DNA of 64,000 nt from Synoicihabitans lomoniglobus. GTDB taxonomy: Bacteria; Verrucomicrobiota; Verrucomicrobiia; Opitutales; Opitutaceae. A model generated the notes under the pieces. It did no database searches. It worked only from the letters and a program-made list of their open reading frames with translations, and was not told the origin of the DNA. The position numbers were made by a program, and so were the translations under genes. Each line of letters starts with the position of its first letter. The stretch's first letter is position 1. Location: positions 1,359,501-1,423,500 of the forward strand of contig NZ_CP119075.1 in assembly GCF_029023725.1 (NCBI RefSeq), given 5' to 3'. Positions 36,801 through 46,317 of the stretch are shown here, one piece after another.

Positions 36801-37394
36801 ATCCTTGGTGCGGGAAGCGCGGTTCCGGGTTCCGGTCCGAGTCCGGGAAGAGAACAGACCCGGGAGGGTGGGAAGCGCTTGGCAGATTGATTGCAGCAGA
36901 GACGAAGGAACGACGGATCGAAGTGACATGGATGGTGAGTTCAGGCGGAGACGTGAAAGAGGATTAAAACGGGAAAGTTGCAGTGCGGCCCGGAAAGCTT
37001 CCGGGCTTACGGCGAGTGATGAAATTTCATTAAATAATCGGTAAGTATAAATACATATACTGCTCGTAATGAGGAAAATAGGGGGTTTTCATGAAGTCCG
37101 ATCATTAAAATGCAAACCCGTTTTTGAACTTAATCGTTTTCCCCTGCTTTAGAGGGGATGCACCGACGTAAGGATGCAGTTCGATGGCAGTTGGGGCGTA
37201 GCTAAAGCGAGGATACGAGAGCGCTGCTACCGCCGATTTGGTCACCAAATTGGTGGCGCACTACATGGATCTACGCAAAAATTTCCGGAACCGCGCGAGC
37301 CGTGGATACGACTCGAACGATCGAGCTCTTCGCGGCTCGAATCACCGGGCGGATATATCCGCTGCAGCCGGAGCGACCGGGAAAAAACGAGCTC
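36801..37394. other. Leader of the giant gene and intergenic region
   Basis: Coding up to 36929 is possible if the giant gene starts upstream of its signal peptide. Beyond that there is no gene. Features seen: a hairpin GCCCGGAA-AGC-TTCCGGGC at 36988-37006; an AT-rich block at 37015-37145 that probably holds the leftward promoter; the palindrome CGGATATATCCG at 37350-37361; and TTTGG/CCAAA around 37237-37249. No riboswitch or tRNA could be matched. Confidence 0.45.
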
Positions 37395-39029
37395 TTACTC
37401 CACCAACTCGATCGGTTGGTCGTGGAGTTTCAGGTCGGGGTTCTTCTCCACAAAGTAGTCCATGGTCCAGTCGTTGGGGAAGAGGATCACGGGGTGATCA
37501 AATTTGTCGCTGCCGAGGTTTACGCCGCCGGGCATGAGTAGGTTCTCGGGCGTGTCGAGCGAGGGATGTGGGGCGATCCAGCGTAGGTGCTCGAAGGGTG
37601 CGGGGGTGAGCCGGGACTTGGCGTTGTATTCAGTTTCCAAGCGCGCTTGCACGACTTCGAACTGCAGGGGGCCGACCGCGGCGAGCAAGGTGGCGCCGGG
37701 GGGCGCGTGGCGCACCTCAAAGGACTGCATGACCCCTTCCAGCAACAGCTGCTCCAAGCCGGCGCGGTATTTTTTCGCATCGGCGGGCGTGGGGTTGGTG
37801 AGCCAGGCGAAGACTTCGGGCGCGAAGCGAGGGATCTCGTCGTAGGCGATGGTGCGGTCTTCGGTGAGGGTGTCGCCGATGCCAAACGCATCGTGGCCCA
37901 CGAGGCCAATCACGTCGCCGGGCCAGGCTTCGTCGACGGTCTCACGGTCTTGACCGAAGAGTTTGTGCGCCGAGGACAGTCGCACGCTTTTACCGGTGCG
38001 CTGATGGGTCACCACCATGTCGCGGGAGAACTTGCCGGAACAGACGCGCACGAACGCGATGCGATCGCGATGCTTGGGGTCCATGTTGGCCTGGATCTTG
38101 AAAACGAAGGCCGAGAATTTTTCGTGGGTCACGGAGACCTCACGGGCATCGGTCGGCGCGGGCATGCCGGGCGAGTTCATCGCGACGGAGTTGCGCGAGG
38201 TCGGGGGAATCGAGTCGTGGAGAAATCCCTGCAGCAGCAGGTCGACGCCGAAGTTGTTCACGGCGGAACCGAAAAACACCGGTGTTTGCTGCCCAGCGTG
38301 GACCGCCGCGAGGTCGAAGGCGTGACCCGCGCCCTCCAGCATTTCCAGTTGTTCGACGGCGGCGGCGTAGTCATCGGGATCGAGCTTTTCCTTCACGATG
38401 GGATCGGACAAGTCGGACACACTTTCGGGCGAGCGGAACGCGCCGCCCGGGGTGCGTTCGAACAGGTGAACGTCCTTGTGTCGCAGATCGTAGACGCCGC
38501 GGAAACTCGGGCCGTTGCCCAAGGGCCAGGTGACCGGCACCGGGGCCAGGCCCAGCACGGATTCGAGTTCATCGATCAAGGCGAGCGGATCGAGGGTGGG
38601 GCGGTCGCACTTGTTGATGAAAGTGAAAATCGGCACGCCGCGGCGGCGGCACACTTCGAAGAGTTTGCGCGTCTGCGGCTCGATGCCTTTGGCCGCGTCG
38701 ATCACCATGAGGGCGGCATCGACGGCCGTGAGCACGCGGTAGGTGTCCTCCGAGAAATCTTTGTGACCGGGGGTGTCCAAGAGGTTCACCGCGTGGCCGC
38801 GGTAGTCGAATTGGAGCACGGTGGATGAAACCGAGATGCCACGCTGGCGCTCGAGCGCCATCCAGTCGGAGGTGGTTGAGCGTTGGTTTTTACGCGCGGT
38901 GACGGATCCCGCCAAATGCACCGCGTTGCCGTAAAGAAGAAACTTCTCGGTGAGGGTGGTCTTGCCAGCATCCGGATGCGAGATGATCGCAAAGGTGCGG
39001 CGGCGGGCGATTTCCTGGGCGGGCGTCAT
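37395..39029 (-). CDS. prfC: Peptide chain release factor 3
   Basis: Translational GTPase that recycles RF1/RF2 from the ribosome after peptide release. The protein has 544 residues from ATG 39029, near the usual 525-530. G motifs: ISHPDAGKTTLTEK (G1), LDTPGHKDFSEDTYR (G3), INKCDRPTLDP (G4). The switch region contains NQRSTTSDWMALERQRGISV. The C-terminal RF3 domain includes LLAAVGPLQFEVVQARLETEYN, which distinguishes it from EF-G. The in-frame extension to 39071 is not family-like. It stands alone, converging from the right on the region upstream of the giant gene. Confidence 0.96.
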   Translation of the reverse strand: MTPAQEIARRRTFAIISHPDAGKTTLTEKFLLYGNAVHLAGSVTARKNQRSTTSDWMALERQRGISVSSTVLQFDYRGHAVNLLDTPGHKDFSEDTYRVLTAVDAALMVIDAAKGIEPQTRKLFEVCRRRGVPIFTFINKCDRPTLDPLALIDELESVLGLAPVPVTWPLGNGPSFRGVYDLRHKDVHLFERTPGGAFRSPESVSDLSDPIVKEKLDPDDYAAAVEQLEMLEGAGHAFDLAAVHAGQQTPVFFGSAVNNFGVDLLLQGFLHDSIPPTSRNSVAMNSPGMPAPTDAREVSVTHEKFSAFVFKIQANMDPKHRDRIAFVRVCSGKFSRDMVVTHQRTGKSVRLSSAHKLFGQDRETVDEAWPGDVIGLVGHDAFGIGDTLTEDRTIAYDEIPRFAPEVFAWLTNPTPADAKKYRAGLEQLLLEGVMQSFEVRHAPPGATLLAAVGPLQFEVVQARLETEYNAKSRLTPAPFEHLRWIAPHPSLDTPENLLMPGGVNLGSDKFDHPVILFPNDWTMDYFVEKNPDLKLHDQPIELVE

Positions 39030-39208
39030 GACGAAACCGGCGAGCGTCCGCTGCGGGCGGTTGAGCGTCAAGGTCTGACGAGCGCCGTTGCAGGGGAGAA
39101 GCGGCCAGGGGGGCGCTTTAGGGCGAGATTTTTTTACAATTTGCTAGCAGCCATCTCGGTAGACGCGCTCAAGTATGCGGTTAGAGTGTCGTTAGTAGAA
39201 ACCCCTAC

Positions 39209-39376
39209 ATGAACGTTCTTCTGATACTTTTCGGCGTCTATCTCATCATTGCGGCCATCATTGGTGTGATGTTAAAACGTGCGCCCCAAGGATATGAAGA
39301 TGCGACCGGTTTTCACAACGGGCAGAGACCCTTGTTGGCGGAGCCCGAAAAGAATGATGCCGGCAAGATTCGGTGA
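39209..39376 (+). CDS. Small single-pass membrane protein (predicted)
   Basis: An open frame of 55 codons, too short for most gene lists. The product begins MNVLLILFGVYLIIAAIIGV, a clean membrane helix, followed by MLKRAPQGYEDATGFHNGQRP and a polar tail ending DAGKIR. The positive-inside pattern (Lys-Arg after the helix) suggests N-out/C-in topology or a cleaved signal. There is no Shine-Dalgarno sequence, as for most genes here. It is 180 bp upstream of prfC in the opposite direction and 141 bp before rlmI. Function unknown; existence is supported only by its composition. Confidence 0.5.
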   Translation: MNVLLILFGVYLIIAAIIGVMLKRAPQGYEDATGFHNGQRPLLAEPEKNDAGKIR

Positions 39377-39517
39377 AATCGGGACAAGCGGGGGGATGGT
39401 GGCCCGCTCGCGGTAGCGCTTTCTTTCCCAAATGGTGCGGTGCGTTCCTCGCACGGTGAAAGGGGTGGGCGGATTTGGAGCTTCCTTTGGCGGCGGGGCC
39501 GTTGATGATCCGCGCCC

Positions 39518-40708
39518 ATGTCCGAAGCGCCATTCATCAAACTAAAAGCTAATGCCAAGGGTCGCGTATTGGCGGGACATCCGTGGATCTTCGCCAATGA
39601 AGTCGAGGAGCTCCTCGCTGCCGACTACGACGGCCAAGTCGTGGAAGCCCGAGACCGCCGCGGACGGATGCTGGGCAGTGGCATTTACAACAGCCGATCT
39701 CAAATCATTTGGCGGCGACTGGCGGCGGGCTCGATTTCCCTCGATGGCGGCTATTTGCGGACGCGGTTGAGCGATGCCGTGGAGCGGCGGGCGACGGCAG
39801 GAAACGCTTCGTTCCGCCGTTTGGTGTGGTCGGAATCCGACGGGCTGCCCGGTGTGGTGGTCGATCAATTTGGCGACACCCTGGTCATGCAGGTGCAGAC
39901 GTTGGCGATGGAAACCCACCGCGACGAAATCGCGCGAATCCTGTTGGATCTGACGGGAGCGGTGGAGGTGATCCATCGTGACGATGCTTCAATCCGACGC
40001 TTGGAAGGGTTGGATCGCGGAGTGTCGACGCGGTCGGGCACGGAGTGGGAGCCGCGTTGGATGACGATCGATGGTTTCGATTATTGGCTCGATCTGATGT
40101 CGGGCCAGAAAACCGGATTCTACCTGGATCAACGCGAGCAACACGCCCACTTAGGCAAGCAGGTGGCGGCCATGGTCGCCGCCGGGCGTCGGCCGCGGGT
40201 GCTCGATGCGTTTTGCAATCAAGGCGCGTTCGCGCTGCATGCCGCCCGGGCGGGCGCGGCCGAAGTGTTGGGGTTGGACAGCGCGGCCGACGCCATCGCC
40301 CAAGCGCGACTCAATGCCGAGCGCAACGGGTTGACGCATACCACGTTTGAGGAGGCCAACGTCTTCGACTGGTTCACGGCCAACCGCACGGCGACTTGGG
40401 ATGTGGTCGTGCTCGATCCACCGCCGTTTGCCAAGTCGCGCAAAGCCCTGGCCGGGGCCCTGCGCGGTTACAAGGAGCTGAACCTGCGCGCCCTGCAATG
40501 TCTGGCCCCGGGCGGCATTCTCGCGACCTACACCTGTTCGCATCACATGCAGGATGCGGAGCTGCGACAAGTGCTGGCCGGAGCGGCGGCAGACGCGCGG
40601 CGACAGGTGCGGGTGGTGGAGTTCTGCCACCAACCCGCGGATCACCCGGTCATGCTGACGATGCCGGAGAGCGAATATCTGCGCGGCTACATCGTGCGGG
40701 TCGATTGA
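39518..40708 (+). CDS. rlmI: Class I rRNA methyltransferase, RlmI-like
   Basis: A 396-residue SAM-dependent methyltransferase of the RlmI/RlmK family, which makes 5-methylcytosine in 23S rRNA (C1962 in E. coli). An N-terminal PUA domain (about 5-80, LKANAKGRVLAGHPWIFANEVEEL) is followed by the EEHD-like linker and a Rossmann domain. Key motifs: GQKTGFYLDQREQHAHLG, VLDAFCNQGAFALHAARAGA (SAM loop), VVLDPPPFAKSRKA near residue 300, and the catalytic cysteine region LATYTCSHHM. Length is normal. Target specificity is inferred from the family. Confidence 0.92.
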   Translation: MSEAPFIKLKANAKGRVLAGHPWIFANEVEELLAADYDGQVVEARDRRGRMLGSGIYNSRSQIIWRRLAAGSISLDGGYLRTRLSDAVERRATAGNASFRRLVWSESDGLPGVVVDQFGDTLVMQVQTLAMETHRDEIARILLDLTGAVEVIHRDDASIRRLEGLDRGVSTRSGTEWEPRWMTIDGFDYWLDLMSGQKTGFYLDQREQHAHLGKQVAAMVAAGRRPRVLDAFCNQGAFALHAARAGAAEVLGLDSAADAIAQARLNAERNGLTHTTFEEANVFDWFTANRTATWDVVVLDPPPFAKSRKALAGALRGYKELNLRALQCLAPGGILATYTCSHHMQDAELRQVLAGAAADARRQVRVVEFCHQPADHPVMLTMPESEYLRGYIVRVD

Positions 40709-40717
40709 TCGATCCGT

Positions 40718-41851
40718 TTACGATGAAACGCCATTTATACGGCGGCGACGACGACGCTCCAACACGATGGCGGCAAAAGCAGCCATCACGCCGACGAGTG
40801 CCCAGGTGCGCGGTTCGGGCACGGGGGTAAAACTCACGGTCGAATCGAACGGCATGAAGTGAAGCTCAGCGCCATTATGGCTGAAACTGTTCACCACGAT
40901 CTGGCCCTCGGGCGCGACGTTGCCGCTGTTGGAAAGATCGATCAATGGCGCGAGCACGGAACCGTAGAAACGGGCGCCACCGCCGAGTGAGACGGAATCG
41001 GCCATGTTCGGGTTGGAGTCGGGGGTGATATTCCAGAGCAACTGATCGTTGTTGGTGCCGGCGTTGAAATTGATGCCATTAAAGATCGTTTTCCCGGTCG
41101 CATTCAAAACATTGATCACGTAGGTGACGTCGGTGGGCACATCGATTTTTACCTGACTGACGCGCTCCGTGTTTTGATTCCACTGCCCGTTGTGGTTGGC
41201 GTCGTAGAGCACGCCGTTGAAGTCGTTCATATCGAGATTGAACACGACCACGCCGCTGGTCTGACCGTTGGCGGAAAAGGTGAGCGTCTGACCGGAGATC
41301 GCGATCAATCCGTTGGCGGCAGTGGCCGCGAGTGTCGCGGAAGCTTGGGCGAGCTCAGCTTGGATACTGGCGAAATTAAAGTTCTGCGGGGTGGGGTTGG
41401 TCCGGGGATCAACCGCGCCCAGCGGGTTGTTGGTATTGCTGGTGCTCAGCGTGCCACCGCCGCCGGTCAGGCGTTTTTGGGTGCCGTCCCAGGTCCAACT
41501 GCCGGTGAGGCCCGGGAGCGATGCGTAACCGTTTTCCAGATGAACGTAGTTCCTCATGGTGAGGTTGCCGGCGACATACAGGGACGGGTCGGAAGAGTTG
41601 CCGTAGAGGTTGGCTTTTTGCGCGATGGAGCCGCCGTCGAGGTGAAGATTTCCACCCACCGCAATCGGTCCCCACGTATCTCCGTAGTTGGTCAGCGACG
41701 CGTTGTTGAACGAAATGAGTCCGTAGTTCCGCATCGCCTGGTCCACCGTGTAGACAGCATTGTTGACGGCGACCTGGCCGCTCACACCCAGGACCCCGGC
41801 GAGTAGCACAGAGTAGACCGTGGCGGCGAATTTGTAGGGAGTTGTCCTCAT
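40718..41851 (-). CDS. Choice-of-anchor-A PEP-CTERM protein (unit 1)
   Basis: A 377-residue exported protein from ATG 41851. The signal peptide (YKFAATVYSVLLAGVLGVSGQ) is followed by a choice-of-anchor-A domain: YGLISFNNASLTNYGDTWGP, IAVGGNLHL, PSLYVAGNL, then GINFNAGTNNDQLLWNITPD and GSVLAPLIDLSNSGNVAPEGQ. The C-terminal sorting signal is VPEPRTWALVGVMAAFAAIVL plus RRRRRR. Its closest relative in the window is the product of 46318-47463, with which it aligns over its full length. It is the likely dedicated substrate of the exosortase at 43765-45360; both flank a helical-repeat protein gene. The in-frame extension to 41893 lacks a signal-like start. Confidence 0.92.
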   Translation of the reverse strand: MRTTPYKFAATVYSVLLAGVLGVSGQVAVNNAVYTVDQAMRNYGLISFNNASLTNYGDTWGPIAVGGNLHLDGGSIAQKANLYGNSSDPSLYVAGNLTMRNYVHLENGYASLPGLTGSWTWDGTQKRLTGGGGTLSTSNTNNPLGAVDPRTNPTPQNFNFASIQAELAQASATLAATAANGLIAISGQTLTFSANGQTSGVVVFNLDMNDFNGVLYDANHNGQWNQNTERVSQVKIDVPTDVTYVINVLNATGKTIFNGINFNAGTNNDQLLWNITPDSNPNMADSVSLGGGARFYGSVLAPLIDLSNSGNVAPEGQIVVNSFSHNGAELHFMPFDSTVSFTPVPEPRTWALVGVMAAFAAIVLERRRRRRINGVSS

Positions 41852-41956
41852 TTGGATGCTTGCGACATTTCGCCTGAATTTGGCCAATGTCAAAGCGGTC
41901 CGACGTGATATTAATACGTATTTCGGGTGCTCACGCCGACCGATGATTTCAATTTA

Positions 41957-43675
41957 TCAGGGGCGTTTGGTTTGGCCAGTAAGCAACGCATTTTCCACCG
42001 GCAGAGTTTGTAATCGAGCGAGGGCGGGAAAGTCGCGCACCGGCTCGGTCGAGCCAGTGATGACAGCCGCCCAGAAGGCCGAGTCGGGATTGTAATAAAC
42101 GCCCTCGCCGGCTTGAGCCAGCAGGGACCGGGCTTCGGCCTCGCGACCTTGGCGCCACCGCCAACCCGCCAACGCGGCGGTGGTGCGGGGGCTGGCGGGC
42201 AGTTGTTGCAGGTAGGATTCGGCCCGGGCGTCCAGCGCGGCGCGCGCGTCCGGCAGGGCGCTGCCCAGACGCAGCCATTGGCTGACGACATTGAGGTCCT
42301 CGGGTTGGCGCTGGACCCAGCGATCATAGAGTTCCCACAGTTTTTTCGTTTCGCCCTGAGTCAGCCATTGGTCGCGCAAAATGGAAAACGCCCAGAATGA
42401 CTGCGGGGATTGATCGATTGCCTTGTTTACGGCGGCTTCCACCCACGCGGGTTTTCCCCACAGGAGTGCGATCCGGGCGAGCACGCGAAGCGATCCGGGC
42501 CGACGGTCGGTCGCGGCCGTGGCGATGGCCTCGGTCCATGCGACCTGGCACGCGGTGGTGCGTTGGCGAATTTCCAATTGGCGGGCGCTGAGGGCGAGCA
42601 CGAGGGTTTGGCTGGAGATCGGTCCGAACGTGCCCTGGAGCAGGAGCTCGGTTGCCGTGTCGAAGTCGTTGAGACGAAGGGCCAGTTCGGTGGTCACTTC
42701 CCGCACCGCCACGTGGAGTCTGGTTTCGGCCGGCAGCACTTTGAGCCAACCCATGGCATCGGTGCCGCGGCGGATGTCGCTCAGCCACGACGCCAGCAAG
42801 GCGGCATCGCCCGGTTGAGTGCGGGAGGCCAGTTGCAGGGCCGCAATCATCCGGTCGAGGTCGCTCGCACCCGTTGCGCGGATGGGCAGGGGCGGGAAGC
42901 GTTGTATCACTCTTTCCACTACGTCGGCCGCGCGACGACCGTCGTGATCGCGGGCGGCGTCCTTGAGGAGCTCGAGGGCGGCGCGGACTCGTTGATCGGG
43001 GTTGGAGAGCAGTTCGTCGAGGGTGGCGCGACCGGTGGCGCGATCCTCTGACCGCGGGCTCCAGAGCTGCGCGGCGGCGAGGTCGAAACGGGCGGTCGCG
43101 TCCTGCGGATCCAACGTGATCACCTCGGCGAGATGAGACTTCATGTTTTCCACATCGCCGAGGTAGAGCGCGAGCGTGCCGGCGATGCGTTGGTAGGTCG
43201 CGTCGCGTCGGGCGACGGTATCGGGAACGGCCTCGAGCGCTTGCTGACCCAGGGTAATCTCACCGAACCGCAGGGCGTCGGCGGCGAGTTCCACCTGCGC
43301 CTCGTGGTCGCGGGGGGTCAAGGCAATGACCTGGCGGCGGGCCGCGATGGCGTTGGGATCGCCCAGTTTGGAAAGATAGCCGGCAACGCTGCGCCAGACT
43401 TCCACATCGGTTGATCCCAGAGTTGAAACCCGGCGAACGGAAAGGAGCAGATTGCGGTAGTCCTGCGCGGCATCGAAGGCCGCGGCTTGGTCGATCGCCC
43501 GTTCCACCCGCCATGTCTTGATGGCAGGCCCGATCCAAAACTTGAACGCCGGCAGTATGATCAGACCCGCGAGCACCAAAACGCCCCCGCCGATGATACG
43601 AGCGTGCGCGCCCCGGGAGAGGTGATTCCAGTGGCTGGCTAACTTGGTCCGGACTTTTTCGAAGGCGACCTTCAT
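41957..43675 (-). CDS. Membrane-anchored helical-repeat (TPR-like) protein of exosortase unit 1
   Basis: A 572-residue protein from ATG 43675. It has a basic N-terminus, one membrane helix (about residues 26-50) and then a long all-helical region of TPR-like repeats, probably extracytoplasmic. After the helix comes WRVERAIDQAAAFDAAQDYRNLLLSVRRVS, matched in the paralogue at 47572-49296 by WRVDRALRQAQAHAEAENYRGLLLSLQRAS. Further repeats include ALRFGEITLGQQALEAVPD and GDVENMKSHLAEVITLDPQDATARFDLAAA. It is divergent from the exosortase gene with 89 bp between, and upstream of the PEP-CTERM gene in the same orientation. Likely a scaffold or chaperone for sorting; inferred from the repeated arrangement. 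Confidence 0.82.
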   Translation of the reverse strand: MKVAFEKVRTKLASHWNHLSRGAHARIIGGGVLVLAGLIILPAFKFWIGPAIKTWRVERAIDQAAAFDAAQDYRNLLLSVRRVSTLGSTDVEVWRSVAGYLSKLGDPNAIAARRQVIALTPRDHEAQVELAADALRFGEITLGQQALEAVPDTVARRDATYQRIAGTLALYLGDVENMKSHLAEVITLDPQDATARFDLAAAQLWSPRSEDRATGRATLDELLSNPDQRVRAALELLKDAARDHDGRRAADVVERVIQRFPPLPIRATGASDLDRMIAALQLASRTQPGDAALLASWLSDIRRGTDAMGWLKVLPAETRLHVAVREVTTELALRLNDFDTATELLLQGTFGPISSQTLVLALSARQLEIRQRTTACQVAWTEAIATAATDRRPGSLRVLARIALLWGKPAWVEAAVNKAIDQSPQSFWAFSILRDQWLTQGETKKLWELYDRWVQRQPEDLNVVSQWLRLGSALPDARAALDARAESYLQQLPASPRTTAALAGWRWRQGREAEARSLLAQAGEGVYYNPDSAFWAAVITGSTEPVRDFPALARLQTLPVENALLTGQTKRP

Positions 43676-43764
43676 CGACAGCACCATTTGAAATTGCGCT
43701 TTGTAAGCAAGGGGCGTCGCGATTTCTGTGGTGACGGTTCCATGAAAGTAGGACCGCTTCACTC

Positions 43765-45360
43765 ATGACATCGTCCCGGGTCACCCGCTTACGAGAGAAC
43801 GAAAACCCCACCGGTCCGTTCGGCGTGGTGGGCTGGGTCGTGGCGTTGTGGGGGCCGTTGTGGTGGCGCTTGCAGGAGGCGTGGTCGGTCGATCCGGAAC
43901 TCATGCACGGATGGGCGGTTCCCGTTCTCGCGGTATATTTGTGGAGTCAGCGGCGGCGGTTTTGGTCGGGAACCGAGTCGGTTTCGGTGCGGGCTTCGCG
44001 ATGGGGGCGTTTCGCGATGGTGACCGGGTTGCTGGGGGTTTGGCTCCTGTTGCCGGTGTTGGAGGTCAATCCGCTGTGGCCCACGGCGCAATGGGCGGCT
44101 GGGCTCTTCGCCGTGGGGGGCAGTATCGGCGTGCTGGCCTGGTCGGGCGGAGGTCGATTGGTCCGACTCGGGCTGTTTCCGTTGGTCTTTGCGCTGACGG
44201 CCTTGGCTTGGCCGAGCATCGTGCGAGAACCCTTGGTGACGGCGTTGACCCGCTGGCACGCCGAGATTGCGGCGGAGATCGTTTCGCTGGCCGGGATGCC
44301 GGCCGTGGTGAGTGGCAATGTGATCGAGGTGAAATCGGGACTGATCGGCGTGGAGGAGGCCTGCAGTGGTCTGCGATCACTTCAGGCGGTTTGGATGTTT
44401 GCGCTCTTTTTCGGGGAGCTGCATCTGCTGGGCCTGGGAGCGCGCGTGCGGATCGTTTTCGTCGCGCTGGCGGCGGCCATGTTTGGCAATGTGGTGAGGA
44501 CGATTTTTCTGACCTGGCAAATTGGCAAAGGCGGCGCGGTCGCCGGGATGGCGTGGCACGACCAAGCCGGCACGGCGGTGTTGCTGTTCACGTTTGTGGT
44601 GATTTTTGCGTATGCGTTCTGGATCGCGCGGCGGACGCCGGACGCTGGACCGGTGGTCGGGGCGGCGACGACGTGGCATTGGCCCCACGTATCCATGGGA
44701 TGGATCGCGATCGTGATCGTGGGTTGGGCGACGTTGGAAATCGGGGTGGCTCGTTGGTTTGAGCGTGAGCATGGGGCGGGGGCAACAGAGCGGTGGGCGT
44801 TTCGAGAAACACTGCCACTTACATGGGAGTCCGCCGTGGTGGCGCCCGCGGTGATCGAAACGTTGTTGTGCACCAGTGCCGAGGAACTGCACTCGACGAC
44901 AGCGGGCGGTCGCAGGGGAGCGTCACTGGCCGGGATATTTCGCTGGGAAAACGATGCGGCGGCGGTCGGCACTCTCATCAATGCCCACGATCCCAGTGTG
45001 TGCATGCCGGCGATCGGGGGGACGTTGGAGGGAATGTCACCGCCCGTGATGGTGCGAATCGCCGGGCGTGATTTGGTTTTTGATGTCTACCGGTTTCGCA
45101 CCCGGGAGCAGGTCCAGATTGTGTTCAACGCGGTGTGGGATGCGACCCGCGGTGAATCCCTCCCGGGGGCGCGGCGTGGACACTCCATGAGCGCCGAACG
45201 TCTTAGTCGGGTGTGGCGGGGACAACGTTATGCGGATCGAGACCGAATCGTATTTGTGCTGCAGGCGGATCGCACCGCAGCCGCGGCCGAGGACTGGTTG
45301 CGGTCGACGGCAGCGGCGCTACTCACGGTGCGGGAGACAAATCCCGGGCCGTCGACTTAG
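43765..45360 (+). CDS. Exosortase fused to an EpsI-like domain (unit 1)
   Basis: A 531-residue inner-membrane transpeptidase/protease recognising PEP-CTERM signals. Residues 1 to about 290 are the exosortase domain with about eight membrane helices. The catalytic triad is Cys200 (EEACSGLRSLQAVWMF), Arg245 (FGNVVRTIFLTW) and His265 (GMAWHDQAGT). After a membrane helix near 310-325, residues about 330-531 form an EpsI-like (DUF3485-type) domain with DPSVCMPAIGG (Cys413) and VYRFRTREQVQIVFNAVWD. In many other bacteria EpsI is a separate protein. Start ATG 43765 has no ribosome-binding site. Tail overlap of 4 nt with the DUF4097-type gene. Confidence 0.93.
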   Translation: MTSSRVTRLRENENPTGPFGVVGWVVALWGPLWWRLQEAWSVDPELMHGWAVPVLAVYLWSQRRRFWSGTESVSVRASRWGRFAMVTGLLGVWLLLPVLEVNPLWPTAQWAAGLFAVGGSIGVLAWSGGGRLVRLGLFPLVFALTALAWPSIVREPLVTALTRWHAEIAAEIVSLAGMPAVVSGNVIEVKSGLIGVEEACSGLRSLQAVWMFALFFGELHLLGLGARVRIVFVALAAAMFGNVVRTIFLTWQIGKGGAVAGMAWHDQAGTAVLLFTFVVIFAYAFWIARRTPDAGPVVGAATTWHWPHVSMGWIAIVIVGWATLEIGVARWFEREHGAGATERWAFRETLPLTWESAVVAPAVIETLLCTSAEELHSTTAGGRRGASLAGIFRWENDAAAVGTLINAHDPSVCMPAIGGTLEGMSPPVMVRIAGRDLVFDVYRFRTREQVQIVFNAVWDATRGESLPGARRGHSMSAERLSRVWRGQRYADRDRIVFVLQADRTAAAAEDWLRSTAAALLTVRETNPGPST

Positions 45361-46190
45361 CGATCGGCCGCTTTGATGGTGATACCGCCGCCGGAAGTGT
45401 CAGCGCGAACGCGGGCACCGCCGCCATTGATTTCACCTTCGGCGTGCGTGCGGGTTTTCTTCTCGGCCCGGAAGGACAGACCGTTGATGTGCACGGAGCC
45501 TCCGCTGGTGTCGGCCAGAAGATCGTAGCCGCCGGCGGGATCGAGCCCGATGGTGATGCTGCCACCGGAAGTGTCGGCATTGATGTCGTCGGCGTCGGGG
45601 CCCACATAGCCGATGGTGATCGAACCACCGGAAGTGTCGGCGCGCAGGCGGCTGAGCGCGTAGCCGACGCGGATCGAGCCGCCGGATGTATCCAAATTCA
45701 TGTGACCAGCGCTACCGTCGACGGAAATCGAGCCACCGGAAGTGTCGGCGATAATCTCGCCGCGGCTGTCGCCATCGACGCGGATCGAACCTCCCGAGGT
45801 GTCGAGGTTGAGATCGGCGTGTGCAGGCGCGATGAGTTTGACGGAGAAGTTCGCGCCGCGGTTTCTCCAGCCGGAGAACCAACCACCGGACTTTTTGTCC
45901 GATCGCACGATCACGCGGACCCGGTCGCCGCTTTGGTCGAGAGTCACGTCGTAGCGTTCGAGGATCTCGTCGGCCTCGGATTCGGAGTTGGTGCGGAACG
46001 TTTGCTGGAGGGTGACGTGGAACTGGTCGTCGGATCCGATTTCAACGTCGATCGAGCCGCCACTGATATCGACTTCGATCGCTGCATCGTCGCCGACGCG
46101 GAATGATTTTTCAACCTCACGAGTAATTTTGGCCGTAAGGAGCGTCGGCACCGCCAGCGCGAGAAGAGGGAGCAGGATTTTACGTAGCAT
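45357..46190 (-). CDS. Exported DUF4097-type protein with DTSGGSI beta-repeats
   Basis: A 277-residue protein from ATG 46190 with a signal peptide (ILLPLLALAVPTLLTA). A short N-terminal region (FRVGDDAAIEVDISGGSID) precedes about eight repeats of (A/L)DTSGGSI plus variable spacers of 15-25 residues. This is the pattern of a right-handed beta-solenoid such as the DUF4097 putative adhesin family. Predicted to be periplasmic or surface-located. It lies between the two exosortase units and overlaps the exosortase-1 stop by 4 nt, tail to tail. It has no PEP-CTERM signal and is not necessarily part of the sorting units. Confidence 0.85.
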   Translation of the reverse strand: MLRKILLPLLALAVPTLLTAKITREVEKSFRVGDDAAIEVDISGGSIDVEIGSDDQFHVTLQQTFRTNSESEADEILERYDVTLDQSGDRVRVIVRSDKKSGGWFSGWRNRGANFSVKLIAPAHADLNLDTSGGSIRVDGDSRGEIIADTSGGSISVDGSAGHMNLDTSGGSIRVGYALSRLRADTSGGSITIGYVGPDADDINADTSGGSITIGLDPAGGYDLLADTSGGSVHINGLSFRAEKKTRTHAEGEINGGGARVRADTSGGGITIKAADR

Positions 46191-46229
46191 GGTGCAGTGT
46201 ATAACCCAGCGAGGGTGGTGAAGGTTGCA

Positions 46230-46256
46230 AAAAAAATCCCGCCAAGGCGGCGGGAT
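46230..46256 (-). terminator. Intrinsic terminator of the second choice-of-anchor-A gene
   Basis: ATCCCGCC (46236-46243) pairs with GGCGGGAT (46249-46256) across a 5-nt loop. On the minus strand it is followed by a run of T (about seven). It lies 62 bp after the stop of the leftward gene ending at 46318 and before the DUF4097-type gene. Confidence 0.87.
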
Positions 46257-46317
46257 CAACTTGGGCCCCTGGCAGGCTTCGTGCGCAACCGACGTTGGCC
46301 GTTGATGCTGAGGTATC

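Noticed and set aside
36930-37394. Possible riboswitch (c-di-GMP type considered) or tRNA in the leader of the giant gene.
   Set aside because: Hairpins are present, but no conserved core of a known riboswitch class or tRNA arm set could be matched.
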